A DNA stretch of 64,000 nt from Nocardia flavorosea NBRC 108225 (GTDB lineage Bacteria; Actinomycetota; Actinomycetes; Mycobacteriales; Mycobacteriaceae), in NCBI RefSeq assembly GCF_001613385.1, contig NZ_BDCG01000019.1, positions 163,308 to 227,307 of the forward strand, given 5' to 3'. The notes beneath the pieces were generated by a model. The model saw nothing but the letters and a program-made list of their open reading frames with translations, was not told where the DNA came from and did not search any database. The translations under genes were made by a program, and so were the position numbers. Shown piece by piece: positions 7,823 to 16,374 of this stretch. Position 1 is the stretch's first letter. Every line of letters starts with the position of its first letter.

Positions 7823-10485
7823 GCGAGTCGGGCCCGGAGAGCTATTGGGCCACCCGCATACTCGGAATCGAACTGCTCCATCGCGAATGTTTCCGCCACA
7901 GCGACCGGCCGGACGCCCTGCCGGAGCGGCCCGTGATCTCCGATCTGCTGCAGCCGGGGTTGCGCAAGAATCCGCGGCGGGCGCATTTGCTGGTGTCGAC
8001 GGTGCTGGGTAAACACCTGCCGACCGATCCGCTGGTGGTGCGGGACGCGGGCGACCGGCTCGGTGATCTCGTACGCGGCGTACTCGGCGAACAGGATGCG
8101 GTGACACTCGGTTTCGCCGAGACCGCGACGGGTCTGGGGCACTGCGTGGCGACCCGGATCGATGCCGCCTGCTACCTGCATTCGACCCGGCGGGTGGTGC
8201 CGGGCGCGCGGACACTGACAGGTTTCGAAGAGGGGCATTCGCACGCCACCTCACATCTGCTGCAACCGATGCCGGGTGATGCTTTCACCGCGGGCCTGCC
8301 ACTGGTGCTCGTGGACGACGAGATCTCCACCGGCAACACCGCGCTGGACGCGATCGCGGCACTGCACGAATTCGCGCCGCGAACCCACTATGTACTGGCC
8401 GCGCTGGTCGATATGCGTACCGAGGACGACCGGGCCCGGTTCGCCCGGATCGCGGCCGAACTGGGAGCCCGCATCGATACGGTCTGCCTCGCCACCGGTA
8501 GTGCGGTGCTGCCGGACGGGCTGGTCGGTGCGGTATCGGATCTGCCCGAAGCCGAACTCAATCCTGTGGCCGCGGTGCGGGGCGATTCCACCCGGCTGGA
8601 CCTGCCCTGGCCGCAGGATGTGCCCGATGGTGGCCGGCACGGTTTCCTGCGCGCCGATCGTCCGGCGTTCGAACAGGCCGGCGCCGCCGCGGCGAAAATG
8701 CTGCGGGATCAGCTGATCACCGAGTACCCGGACCGGCCGGTGATCGTGCTCGCGCACGAAGAGCTGATGTATCTGCCGTTGTGTCTGGCGGTGACGCTGG
8801 CCGACGCCGGGATTCCGGTGCGGTATCAGACGACTACGCGTTCACCCGCCTACGTGCTGGACGAACCGGGTTACCCGCTCCGCCGCGGGTTCCGGTTCCT
8901 GGCACCGGAGCCCGGTGAGGAGCAGCCACGTTTCCTGTACAACGCCTCCTGGCCGGACACCCTGCCGGTGACCGGCGCCGACCCGGTGCTGGTGTTCGTG
9001 GTAGATACCCCAGGGGACAGTGCACAGCTGTACACACCCGGCGGGCTGGTGGACGTACTCACCGCGGCGGGCTCGGATGTGCTGGTGGCGGTGGTGCCGG
9101 GAGCCGATCCGGTAGCCCTCGAAGCGGCCCGGACCCAGGGTACCGGGGTGCAAAGTCCGGCTGCGACGGCGGAGGCGTGGGCGTCCGCGCGGCTCGAATC
9201 GGGTGTCCCCGCGCCGCCGGAACCGGAGGTGCATTCGCAGCCGGAATCGGAGGTGTCCGCGCGACCGGGTACCGAGGTGCCCGCACGACCGGAGCGACCG
9301 CAAGCGGGGGTCTGTTCGGGACAGGCAGCACACGTGCCTGCACGGCCGGAGCCGGCCAATGGACCCCGGCCGCTCTATGGCCCCGGATTCGGCTCGTATG
9401 CCCGTGACGATGTCGCGTGGCTGCTGAAAGATCTGTCCGCTGCCGAATTGGAGGCCGATCTGGCCTATCGCGAACAGCGGATCCAGGCCGGCCTCGCGCA
9501 CTATGCCGAATCGCTGCCCATCGAGTATCAGCCCGATGCCGCCTACCGCGAGCTGTTCGACCGAGTTCTGGACGACAGCGCGCAACGGCTGGCGCTGGCG
9601 GTGGGGACGGTGGCCGAACTCGTAGTCGCCGAACGCGGTACCGGAATCGTGCTTGCCTCGTTGGCCCGCGCGGGTACCCCGATCGGGATCCTGATCCGCC
9701 GCTGGCTCGCCACCGGGCACGGGTCCCGGCCCGGCCTGGACATCCCGCACTACGCGGTTTCGATCGTGCGCGACCGCGGCATCGACACTGTCGCATTGGA
9801 TTACCTGGCTGGACGCCACAACGCTGCCGATGTGGTGTTCGTCGACGGCTGGACCGGCAAGGGCGCGATCGCCAAGGAACTCACCGAGGCCCTGGACGCC
9901 TACCATGCAGCCGGCGGTGCGCGGTTCGACGCCGACCTCGCGGTACTCGCCGATCCCGGCCACTGTGTGCGCACCTACGGCACCCGCGACGATTTCCTCA
10001 TCGCCTCGGCCTGCCTCAATTCCACGGTCTCGGGTCTGGTGTCGCGCACGGTGCTCAACCGGGACCTCATCGGTCCGGAAGATTTCCACGGGGCGAAGTT
10101 CTATGCCGATCTCGCCGCCGACGATGTCTCCGGCCGCCTCGTCGATACGGTCACCGCCGCCTTCGATTCGGTCCGCGACCGGGTAACCGAGCAGGTCGGC
10201 CACCTGCGGGCCGCCGACCGAACGCCGACCTGGGCCGGTTGGGCATCGGTGGAGCGGGTTCGTGCCGAATACGGCGTCGACAGCGTGAACTTTGTGAAAC
10301 CGGGTGTCGGGGAGACGACCCGGGTGCTGTTACGACGGGTGCCGTGGCGGGTTCTGGTACGCGAACCCGATGCCGCCGAACACGCGCATATCCGGTTGCT
10401 GGCGCAGGCACGAGAGGTACCGGTGGAGGTCGTACCGGAGCTGGCTTATTCGTGTATGGGGCTGATCAAGGATGTGCGGCGCTAG
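7819..10485 (+). CDS. Fused PRTase-TRSP / StiP-PELOTA multidomain protein (Ter system)
   Basis: 888 residues combining modules I expect to be separate proteins elsewhere. Residues about 5-250 are a phosphoribosyltransferase domain with the PRPP-loop motif LVLVDDEISTGNT (162-174). Residues about 270-450 match a TRSP-type domain (GRHGFLRAD, VIVLAHEELMYLPL, FLYNASWPD). Residues about 455-520 are a Pro/Glu-rich linker of degenerate repeats (EVSARPGTEVPARPE). Residues about 520-800 match StiP, with a second PRTase-like motif VVFVDGWTGKGAI (672-684). Residues about 815-888 match a PELOTA-like RNA-binding fold (NFVKPGVGETTRVLLRRVPW). Translation is coupled to the lyase upstream, and the HAD gene starts directly after the stop. 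The expected role is transfer of a phosphoribosyl group during synthesis of a nucleoside-like product; this is inference. Domain names are from memory of the families. Confidence 0.88.
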   Translation: MSESGPESYWATRILGIELLHRECFRHSDRPDALPERPVISDLLQPGLRKNPRRAHLLVSTVLGKHLPTDPLVVRDAGDRLGDLVRGVLGEQDAVTLGFAETATGLGHCVATRIDAACYLHSTRRVVPGARTLTGFEEGHSHATSHLLQPMPGDAFTAGLPLVLVDDEISTGNTALDAIAALHEFAPRTHYVLAALVDMRTEDDRARFARIAAELGARIDTVCLATGSAVLPDGLVGAVSDLPEAELNPVAAVRGDSTRLDLPWPQDVPDGGRHGFLRADRPAFEQAGAAAAKMLRDQLITEYPDRPVIVLAHEELMYLPLCLAVTLADAGIPVRYQTTTRSPAYVLDEPGYPLRRGFRFLAPEPGEEQPRFLYNASWPDTLPVTGADPVLVFVVDTPGDSAQLYTPGGLVDVLTAAGSDVLVAVVPGADPVALEAARTQGTGVQSPAATAEAWASARLESGVPAPPEPEVHSQPESEVSARPGTEVPARPERPQAGVCSGQAAHVPARPEPANGPRPLYGPGFGSYARDDVAWLLKDLSAAELEADLAYREQRIQAGLAHYAESLPIEYQPDAAYRELFDRVLDDSAQRLALAVGTVAELVVAERGTGIVLASLARAGTPIGILIRRWLATGHGSRPGLDIPHYAVSIVRDRGIDTVALDYLAGRHNAADVVFVDGWTGKGAIAKELTEALDAYHAAGGARFDADLAVLADPGHCVRTYGTRDDFLIASACLNSTVSGLVSRTVLNRDLIGPEDFHGAKFYADLAADDVSGRLVDTVTAAFDSVRDRVTEQVGHLRAADRTPTWAGWASVERVRAEYGVDSVNFVKPGVGETTRVLLRRVPWRVLVREPDAAEHAHIRLLAQAREVPVEVVPELAYSCMGLIKDVRR

Positions 10486-11409
10486 ATGATGTCTCCGAAA
10501 CCGGTATTGGTGGCGACCGATCTGGATCGCACGATGATCTACTCGCGTAATGCCTCCGGGGCAAGCGAACCCGAAACGGTCTGCGTGGAATATCTCGACG
10601 GCGACCCGCTGTCGTATATGACCGTCGCCGCCGCCCGCGCGATGGCGGAGCTGGCGGCCGGGGCGGCGGTGCTGCCGACCACCACCCGCACCATCGCGCA
10701 ATTCGGCCGGATCCGGCTCCCCGGTGCCCCGTGGCCGTTCGCGGTCACCAGCAACGGCGGAAACATACTGGTGGAGGGGTCGCCCGACGTCCGGTGGCGC
10801 CGGTCGGTCGATGCCGCGGTCCGGGCGGGGGGTGCCACTCTCGCCGAGATCGGTGCCGCCCTGCGCGATCGGATCGACGATTCGTGGGTGCTCAAATACC
10901 GCGAGGCCGACGACCTGTTCTGCTACCTGGTGGTCGATCTCGCCGCCACCCCGGCCGATTTCCTGGCCGAATGGGACAGCTGGTGCCGGCCGCGCGGCTG
11001 GTCGGCCTCGCGGCAGGGGCGAAAGATCTACACCATGCCGACGGCGGTGTGTAAGAGCAGGGCGGTGGCCGAGGTCCGTGACCGGCTGATCGCCACCGGC
11101 CGCCTCGACCCGTCGGCACCGATACTGGCCGCCGGTGACGGCGCGCTGGACGCGGAAATGCTGATGGCCGCCGATCGGGGGATCCGGCCGCGGCACGGTG
11201 AACTCGAAGAACTCGGCTGGGTCCACCCCGGTGTCAGCGTCACCTCGGCGACCGGAATTCTCGCCGGCGAGGAGATCGTCGATTGGTTCACCGCCGCCTT
11301 ACCGGGCCGGGTCACCGAACCCACCGCTCAGATCTACGCCGACGTGTATGAGACGCGGCCGGGTGCGCTGGGCGAGGTCCGGGCGGCGATCAAGGAGCGT
11401 CCCACATAG
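10486..11409 (+). CDS. HAD-superfamily hydrolase of the Ter module
   Basis: 307 residues. Motif I is DLDRT (Asp12 nucleophile, Asp14 acid/base). A Lys-containing segment lies in KIYTMPTAVCKSRAV, and motif IV AAGDGALDAEML has its acidic pair near residue 218. This layout resembles the sucrose-phosphatase/Cof-type HAD group with a cap between motifs II and III. The ATG follows the stop of the fusion protein with no gap (a second ATG is adjacent), so it is the last gene of the lyase-PRTase-HAD operon. In this setting it probably dephosphorylates the phosphoribosylated intermediate. Confidence 0.88.
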   Translation: MMSPKPVLVATDLDRTMIYSRNASGASEPETVCVEYLDGDPLSYMTVAAARAMAELAAGAAVLPTTTRTIAQFGRIRLPGAPWPFAVTSNGGNILVEGSPDVRWRRSVDAAVRAGGATLAEIGAALRDRIDDSWVLKYREADDLFCYLVVDLAATPADFLAEWDSWCRPRGWSASRQGRKIYTMPTAVCKSRAVAEVRDRLIATGRLDPSAPILAAGDGALDAEMLMAADRGIRPRHGELEELGWVHPGVSVTSATGILAGEEIVDWFTAALPGRVTEPTAQIYADVYETRPGALGEVRAAIKERPT

Positions 11410-11541
11410 GGATCGGTTGTGGGCCGACCCGGGCACCGAACTCACCGGCCCGTCGGATACCGCATCCGTTGCCGCCGGAGGGGGCACCACCTCGTCTCTG
11501 TCCGGGGCGTACGGACTGCCGGGTGTCGCCTGTGGTACCCG

Positions 11542-12507
11542 TCAGAGCATCCGGCGACGCGCTCGCGCCTCGGTACGGGCCCGGCGCAACGCGACCCGCG
11601 ACCAGACCACGTCCTGCAACGCCAGCGTCGCCCAGCCGGCCAGTGCCATCCCCGCCAGGTTCACCATCAGCTGTAATGCGCTACCCCAGATCGCCGGCCA
11701 GGCGCCGAAAGCGAGGCCGAGTGCGATATTCCCGGCGGCGGGCACTGTCGTCACCGAGATGAAAACGCCCACGAGGGCGCCGGATTTGGCCGAAGTCAGC
11801 GAGAGCACCCCGGCTGCGGCCGCAATGAGCGCCACCACGAACGACCATTTGTCGGGGGTGTAGATGAACGCCGTCTCCGGGCGCTCTCCGGTGACCACAT
11901 CGACGGTGATCCAGCCGAGCAGCCGAGCACCCACTGCAGCGGTGAACGCGAGGAGGATGGCTGCAACGAATCCGGCGAGCAGCGTGCCGGCCGCGCGACC
12001 GAGCAGTGCCGGTCGGCGCCGGACCAGTGCGACGCCGAGCGCGGCGATCGCACCGAACTCCGGGCCCAGCACCATGGCGCCGATCACCAGGATCTGGGAA
12101 TCCACCACGATCGCGATACCGGCCAGGGTGGTGGCCAGGGTCATGAAACTCAGGTAGGTCCAGTTGAGTTCGGTTTCCTCATAGGACCGCTGCGTCACAT
12201 CCGCCCACACCACCGAGTCCGCGCTGTAGCCCGGCGTCCGGAGCTCGGCCAGATATCCCGACAGCGACATCCAGGTGCGCACCGGCTCCAATTCGATACT
12301 GCCGTGATGGTGCAGGCCGGTGGCGCGCAGACGTCCGACGATATCGTTGGCGGCTTCCCGGGCCAGATCCGCCAGGATCACATCGCCGGCCGGGCGAATC
12401 GCGCTACCGCGCAACACCGCCAATCCGCTTACGGCATCGTCGGATTCGAGAACGCCCAGCACCTCGTCGGTCAGTTCGGCCGGTGACATGACCCGCAGAT
12501 GCAGCAT
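11542..12507 (-). CDS. DUF389 membrane protein
   Basis: 321 residues from the ATG at 12507 (MLHLRVMSPAELTDEV); a start ten codons earlier is also open. The first 120 residues form a soluble domain. Then come about five or six membrane segments, beginning LATTLAGIAIVVDSQILVIGAMVLGPEFGAIAALG split by short loops, and VVALIAAAAGVLSLTSAKSGALVGV later. This is the DUF389 family layout, with the conserved IGAMVLGPEFG / SLTSAKSGALVGVFISVTT regions. Function is unknown; some members are annotated as putative hydrophobic or transport proteins. It lies convergent to the HAD gene in the middle of the Ter island and may simply be a passenger. Confidence 0.88.
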   Translation of the reverse strand: MLHLRVMSPAELTDEVLGVLESDDAVSGLAVLRGSAIRPAGDVILADLAREAANDIVGRLRATGLHHHGSIELEPVRTWMSLSGYLAELRTPGYSADSVVWADVTQRSYEETELNWTYLSFMTLATTLAGIAIVVDSQILVIGAMVLGPEFGAIAALGVALVRRRPALLGRAAGTLLAGFVAAILLAFTAAVGARLLGWITVDVVTGERPETAFIYTPDKWSFVVALIAAAAGVLSLTSAKSGALVGVFISVTTVPAAGNIALGLAFGAWPAIWGSALQLMVNLAGMALAGWATLALQDVVWSRVALRRARTEARARRRML

Positions 12508-12592
12508 GGGCCCAAGTCTTCCCGGTCGGACAGGCATTGCCTACGCGGGCGAACCGGACACAGAGGGTGTGTCGCCGCGCGGGCTCAGGGGG

Positions 12593-13354
12593 TCAATGCC
12601 CCTGCTGACCTGCCAACTGCTGTGCGATCACACCCTGCAACCGCTGCAAACCGGGCACCGTGATTCCACTCTGCAACTGTCCCTCGATGGTGCGGATCAG
12701 GGCGGAGTCGCTGAGCACCTTCTCACTCGACTGGATCAGTACCGTGCCGGCGCCGGTGAAATCGAACTGCCGTTCCTCCCCGGAGTTGACGCCGAAGGCG
12801 GCCGCGCCCGCCGACAGGAAACCGGAAACCCACCGCTGGTCGTAATGATGGCTCGGCGACGGGCAGTCGGCCCAGCCGACCAGGGCTTCCGGATCCACCC
12901 GCAGCGGCGGTTCGGCGAAGATCACCGGACCGTTCGAGGAGGCCAGGAACTTGCCGGTGCCGATGAGGGTGAGGAAACCGGGGACAATCGACTGGTTCAG
13001 CGATAAGCCCGGTTCGAAGGCGAGCAGATTCGCAGCCCGGATGGTGAGGTTGCCGTCGTCGAGATCGTAGGAGTTGATGTCGTAACCACGGTCGCCGATC
13101 AGCAGTTTGCCCTGTCCCTCGGCGACCACATAGTCCCCGGTGAACAGCGGCGCCGAGAACTGATGCGCCACCATATGCAGTAGCTGGCCCTGCAGTCCGT
13201 GGGTGAGTGCCTGGAACCGCATCTGGCCGTAGTAGGCGATCATTGCGCCCTTGCGCATGAACCAGGGTTTGTTCAGGTCGATGCAGTAGGCGTAGCTGTT
13301 CCCGGGGATATTGTCGCTTTCCTCGAGAGTCATCGGGTTGAGGATCTCGCTCAC
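12593..13354 (-). CDS. AIM24-family protein (third of three)
   Basis: 253 residues from the GTG at 13354 (SEILNPMTLEESDNIPGN) behind GAGG. AIM24 proteins are beta-rich trimer-forming proteins of poorly known role; bacterial copies are often next to Ter or stress genes. Visible family signs: LLHMVAHQFSAPLFTGDYVVAEG, FLTLIGTGKFLASSNGPVI, and a C-terminal FDFTGAGTVLIQSSE. No signal peptide or membrane segment. It differs more from its two neighbours than they do from each other and has a longer C-terminal tail rich in Gln. Its start overlaps, by GTGA, a 26-codon frame that bridges it to the upstream AIM24 gene. Confidence 0.88.
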   Translation of the reverse strand: MSEILNPMTLEESDNIPGNSYAYCIDLNKPWFMRKGAMIAYYGQMRFQALTHGLQGQLLHMVAHQFSAPLFTGDYVVAEGQGKLLIGDRGYDINSYDLDDGNLTIRAANLLAFEPGLSLNQSIVPGFLTLIGTGKFLASSNGPVIFAEPPLRVDPEALVGWADCPSPSHHYDQRWVSGFLSAGAAAFGVNSGEERQFDFTGAGTVLIQSSEKVLSDSALIRTIEGQLQSGITVPGLQRLQGVIAQQLAGQQGH

Positions 13355-13431
13355 GACTGCACCTCGCCGGCGCTCGGCTCCGTCGTGCGCGATGCGCGCT
13401 GTGTCGATGGTTCGCTCGCAAGCTCGCTCAC
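13351..13431 (-). CDS. Candidate 26-residue coupling ORF between two AIM24 genes
   Basis: A short frame starts at a GTG (13431-13429) overlapping the stop of the middle AIM24 gene as GTGA. It ends at a TGA (13353-13351) overlapping the start of the last AIM24 gene, again as GTGA. The peptide begins VSELASEPSTQRASRTTEPS and is hydrophilic with no recognised family. Exact 4-base overlaps at both ends suggest translational reinitiation across the 73-bp gap. The DNA also looks like the GAGCGAGCTTGCGAGCGAAC type of low-complexity intergenic sequence, so it may be a captured repeat with no peptide function. Confidence 0.35.
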   Translation of the reverse strand: MSELASEPSTQRASRTTEPSAGEVQS

Positions 13432-14126
13432 AGTTTCTCCTCCGACGCCTGGACGTAAACGACGCCTTGTCCGGCGCACTGCAACTGCATTGCCTCCCCG
13501 GACCCGCGCCCCACGGCATCGCGCCAGCTCACCGCGGCCTTCAACTCGGTCTGCACGTTCCCGTAGGAGGCGATGAACGCCTGCGGGTCCACCACCACCG
13601 GGTTCGGGCCACCGATCGGTAATTCGAGATAGCCACCGTGGGCCAGCAGCACCGCGCTGCCGTGCCCGGAGAGCTGAGTGGTGAACATGCCCTGGCCCGT
13701 GAGCGCGCCGGAGGCCGCCCCGCGCAGCGCGCCCATGAGGCCGCCGCCCCCACCGCCGCCGCCGGAGCTCCCGACCGAAACCACCGAGGTCTGCAATCCC
13801 GCCGTATGGGCCAGCAGCCGCGACGCTTCGACCTGCAGCGTTGCCCCCGGCTGGATCGGCACGACATGAACCTCGAGTCCGGCGAATCCGTAATGCACCT
13901 GGCCGGTGCCCTGGGCGAACATGGTGCGCTGATGTTCCCCGGCCATCATCCGGCCGGCCATCCGCACCAGGCCACCGCCCCCGCCCATACCGGCGCCACC
14001 CGGAATTTCGTGCGGCGCGAAGGACACATCGCCGGTGTAGAACAGCATCCCGCCGGCCCGGGCGACCACACCTCCCGCCGCGCCGATATCGACCTTGACG
14101 ACCTTGGAGTTGATTTGCTCGAACAT
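13428..14126 (-). CDS. AIM24-family protein (second of three)
   Basis: 232 residues from the ATG at 14126 (MFEQINSKVVKVDIGAAG), placed two bases after the stop of the upstream AIM24 gene; the frame stays open further up but inside that gene. Family segments include MLFYTGDVSFAPHEIPG, AGLEVHVVPIQPGATLQVEA, GQGMFTTQLSGHGSAVLLAH and VVYVQASEEKL. A run of eight glycines (about residue 143) forms a flexible loop in the middle. Soluble and beta-rich; function unknown. Tightly packed with its neighbours, so one mRNA is likely. Confidence 0.9.
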   Translation of the reverse strand: MFEQINSKVVKVDIGAAGGVVARAGGMLFYTGDVSFAPHEIPGGAGMGGGGGLVRMAGRMMAGEHQRTMFAQGTGQVHYGFAGLEVHVVPIQPGATLQVEASRLLAHTAGLQTSVVSVGSSGGGGGGGGLMGALRGAASGALTGQGMFTTQLSGHGSAVLLAHGGYLELPIGGPNPVVVDPQAFIASYGNVQTELKAAVSWRDAVGRGSGEAMQLQCAGQGVVYVQASEEKL

Positions 14127-14128
14127 GC

Positions 14129-14752
14129 CTACCGTTCCGCCGGTTGGATCGAGACCACGCCCTGCCCGTCCCACCGCAGTGAGAACGCCTCGCCACCGTC
14201 CTGCCCCATCATCGAGCGCCACGACACATCGGTGACGAACGACTGGTTGAGGTTGCCGCGGGCGGCGACGAACGCATCCGGGTCCACCACCAGCGGGAAC
14301 TGCGGGGAGACCTCGAGATGGATGAGTGGTCCGCCCGCCGAGAGCAGGGCGACCTGCCCCTGCCCGCTGACCGTGGTGGTGAACAATCCCTGTCCGCTGG
14401 ACGCCCCGCGGACCCCGGCGAAACGTACATCGGTGCGCAGATTCCCGGCGAAGGCCAATAGCTGCTGCGATTCGACCTGCAGGGTTTCGTTGTTCAGGTT
14501 CACCACGGATACGTACTGGCCGTTGACCGCCAGGAAGACCCGACCGTTACCGCCGCATTCCATCAGCGACAACTTCTCGCCCGTGGCGCGGCGTTTCATA
14601 CCGGCGAGAACGCCGTCACCGCCGCCGAATCCCGCGGATTTGAACTGGACGGCGCCCTCGTAGGCGACCATCGAACCGGAGATCGCGCGAATACCGGAGT
14701 TCGCGAGGTGCGCCTCCACCACTTTCTTCGACTGCTCGAAGAGTTGTGCCAT
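14129..14752 (-). CDS. AIM24-family protein (first of three)
   Basis: 207 residues, ATG at 14752. Clear family features: SGSMVAYEGAVQFKSAGFGG, RVFLAVNGQYVSVVNLN, SGQGLFTTTVSGQGQVALLS, LVVDPDAFVAARGN and the end RWDGQGVVSIQPAER. The last two are closely matched in the middle paralogue (VVVDPQAFIASYGN), which shows local duplication. Leads the three-gene minus-strand AIM24 operon and is divergent from the double-TerD gene; the 233-bp space between the starts must hold both promoters. Confidence 0.9.
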   Translation of the reverse strand: MAQLFEQSKKVVEAHLANSGIRAISGSMVAYEGAVQFKSAGFGGGDGVLAGMKRRATGEKLSLMECGGNGRVFLAVNGQYVSVVNLNNETLQVESQQLLAFAGNLRTDVRFAGVRGASSGQGLFTTTVSGQGQVALLSAGGPLIHLEVSPQFPLVVDPDAFVAARGNLNQSFVTDVSWRSMMGQDGGEAFSLRWDGQGVVSIQPAER

Positions 14753-14985
14753 AAAGAATCGCCCGTCGTCGTCGCCGCCCCGAGCACCGTTCCCGTCCGG
14801 CGCCCGTCCATCGCCGCTACCCTAATCGTCGCGGTTCGATCGCGTCCATCCGTGCGGTCGGGCGGGCCGGGCCGAATATGTCCGACGGTGGCCTCGAACG
14901 GTCCGCGCCGTTGTCAACGATATTTGTGGTCGGCGTGTATCTCGTAGAGTGGCACGTACACGCACCGACAAGCGAAGGGTCTGAC

Positions 14986-16374
14986 TTGTCCGCAACACTC
15001 GCCAAAGGCCAGAACGGTCCACTGGCCACTAATGACGTGGTGATTTCGATTCAATTGGCCGCTCCGGCCGATCTGTCCGCACTATTGGTCACCGAGCAGG
15101 GCAAAGTCCGGTCCGACGCCGATTTCGTGTTCTACAACCAGCCCAGCGGGCCAGGGGTGGACCTGCGGCCCGGACAGGCCGGTCAGCCGGCCGCGCTGGT
15201 CGTGAACCTCGCGGCGGTACCCGCCGATATCGCGCAGGTGCGAGCGGTGATCACTCTCGACGATCCGAATACCAATTTCGGTCAGTTCGCGCCGCCGGTC
15301 GCCTATGTCTCCGATCAGTCCGGAGCCCAGCTGTTCGAGTACCGGATCGACGGCCTGGCCAGCGAGTCGATCGTGATCGCGCTCGAACTGTATCGACGGC
15401 AGGGTGCTTGGAAGGTACGCGCGGTCGGCCAGGGCTACGCCGGTGGTTTCGCGGCGCTGGTCACCGACCACGGTGTCACGGTGGACGATTCGGCCGCGCA
15501 GACACAGGCCGCGCCCCCGCAGGCGGCGCCCGCCCCGCCGCCGCAGCCGGCGCCGGCGCCGACACCCCCGCAGGCCCCGATGCCTCCGCCGCAGGCCCCG
15601 ATGCCTCCGCCGCAGGCCCCGCCTGCCTACCCGCCCCAGCAGCCGCCGCCCACCGCGCCCTATCCGCCGCAGGGCGGGGGCTATCCGCCGCCGCCCGGTC
15701 CGGGGTATCAGCAGCCGTCGGCGCCCGGCCCGGGCTATCAGCAGCCGTCGGCGCCGCCGCAGCAGCCGTCCGGCGAGATCAGCCTGAGCAAAACCGGTCC
15801 GGTGAGCCTGCAGAAGGGACAGCGGGTCAGCCTCCGCAAGGAAGACGGCGCCGCGCTCACCTTCGTGAAGATGGGCCTGGGCTGGGATCCGGTGCAGCAG
15901 CGCGGATTGTTCGGTAGCCGCACCGTGGATATCGACCTGGACGCCTCGGTGGTGATGTTCGCCGATATGAACCCCGTCGATGTGGCCTACTACGGTCAGC
16001 TCACCTCGAAGGACGGTTCGATCCGTCATCAGGGCGACAACCTCACCGGTGAGGGCGCCGGCGACGACGAGGTGATCCTGGTCGACCTCATGCGCATACC
16101 GGCGCATGTCAACAGCATGGTGTTCATCGTGACCTCTTATAAGGGCCACACCTTCGGCCAGGTACAGAATGCCTTCTGCCGGTTGATCGACGGCGCGAAC
16201 AACGCCGAACTGGCGCGGTACTCGCTCACCGGCGGCACCCCGACCACGGCCATGGCCATGGCGAAGCTGTTCCGGGTCGGCACCGACTGGAAGATGCAGG
16301 CCATCGGTGAAGGCTTCAACGCCAAACACCCGGGCGAGGCCATTCCGCAGCTGGGCCGGTTCCTGCAGGCATGA
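14986..16374 (+). CDS. Double TerD-domain protein with Pro-rich linker
   Basis: 462 residues if translation starts at the TTG at 14986 (SATLAKGQNGPLATNDVVIS), which has GAAGGG six bases upstream and places the TerD domain at the N-terminus. An ATG at 14878 would add 36 unlikely residues. TerD domain 1 (about 1-165) lacks the Ca2+ loop: the usual GDNxxGExxGDDE region reads SGPGVDLRPG. A linker of about 90 residues follows (Pro/Gln/Ala, with two exact PQAPMPP repeats and GPGYQQPSAP twice). TerD domain 2 (about 265-462) keeps GDNLTGEGAGDDEVILVDL. The gene overlaps the next by ATGA (16371-16374). Probably a scaffold-like Ter protein; partners unknown. Confidence 0.9.
   Translation: MSATLAKGQNGPLATNDVVISIQLAAPADLSALLVTEQGKVRSDADFVFYNQPSGPGVDLRPGQAGQPAALVVNLAAVPADIAQVRAVITLDDPNTNFGQFAPPVAYVSDQSGAQLFEYRIDGLASESIVIALELYRRQGAWKVRAVGQGYAGGFAALVTDHGVTVDDSAAQTQAAPPQAAPAPPPQPAPAPTPPQAPMPPPQAPMPPPQAPPAYPPQQPPPTAPYPPQGGGYPPPPGPGYQQPSAPGPGYQQPSAPPQQPSGEISLSKTGPVSLQKGQRVSLRKEDGAALTFVKMGLGWDPVQQRGLFGSRTVDIDLDASVVMFADMNPVDVAYYGQLTSKDGSIRHQGDNLTGEGAGDDEVILVDLMRIPAHVNSMVFIVTSYKGHTFGQVQNAFCRLIDGANNAELARYSLTGGTPTTAMAMAKLFRVGTDWKMQAIGEGFNAKHPGEAIPQLGRFLQA

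Noticed and set aside
15480..15770. Repetitive C-rich DNA that might be a tandem repeat or CRISPR-like array
   Set aside because: The repeats are codon repeats of a Pro/Gln/Ala linker within the double-TerD gene; unit length varies and there are no spacers.
15082..16329. Long minus-strand frame opposite the double-TerD gene
   Set aside because: Low-complexity RRR-rich translation; the plus strand has recognised TerD domains.
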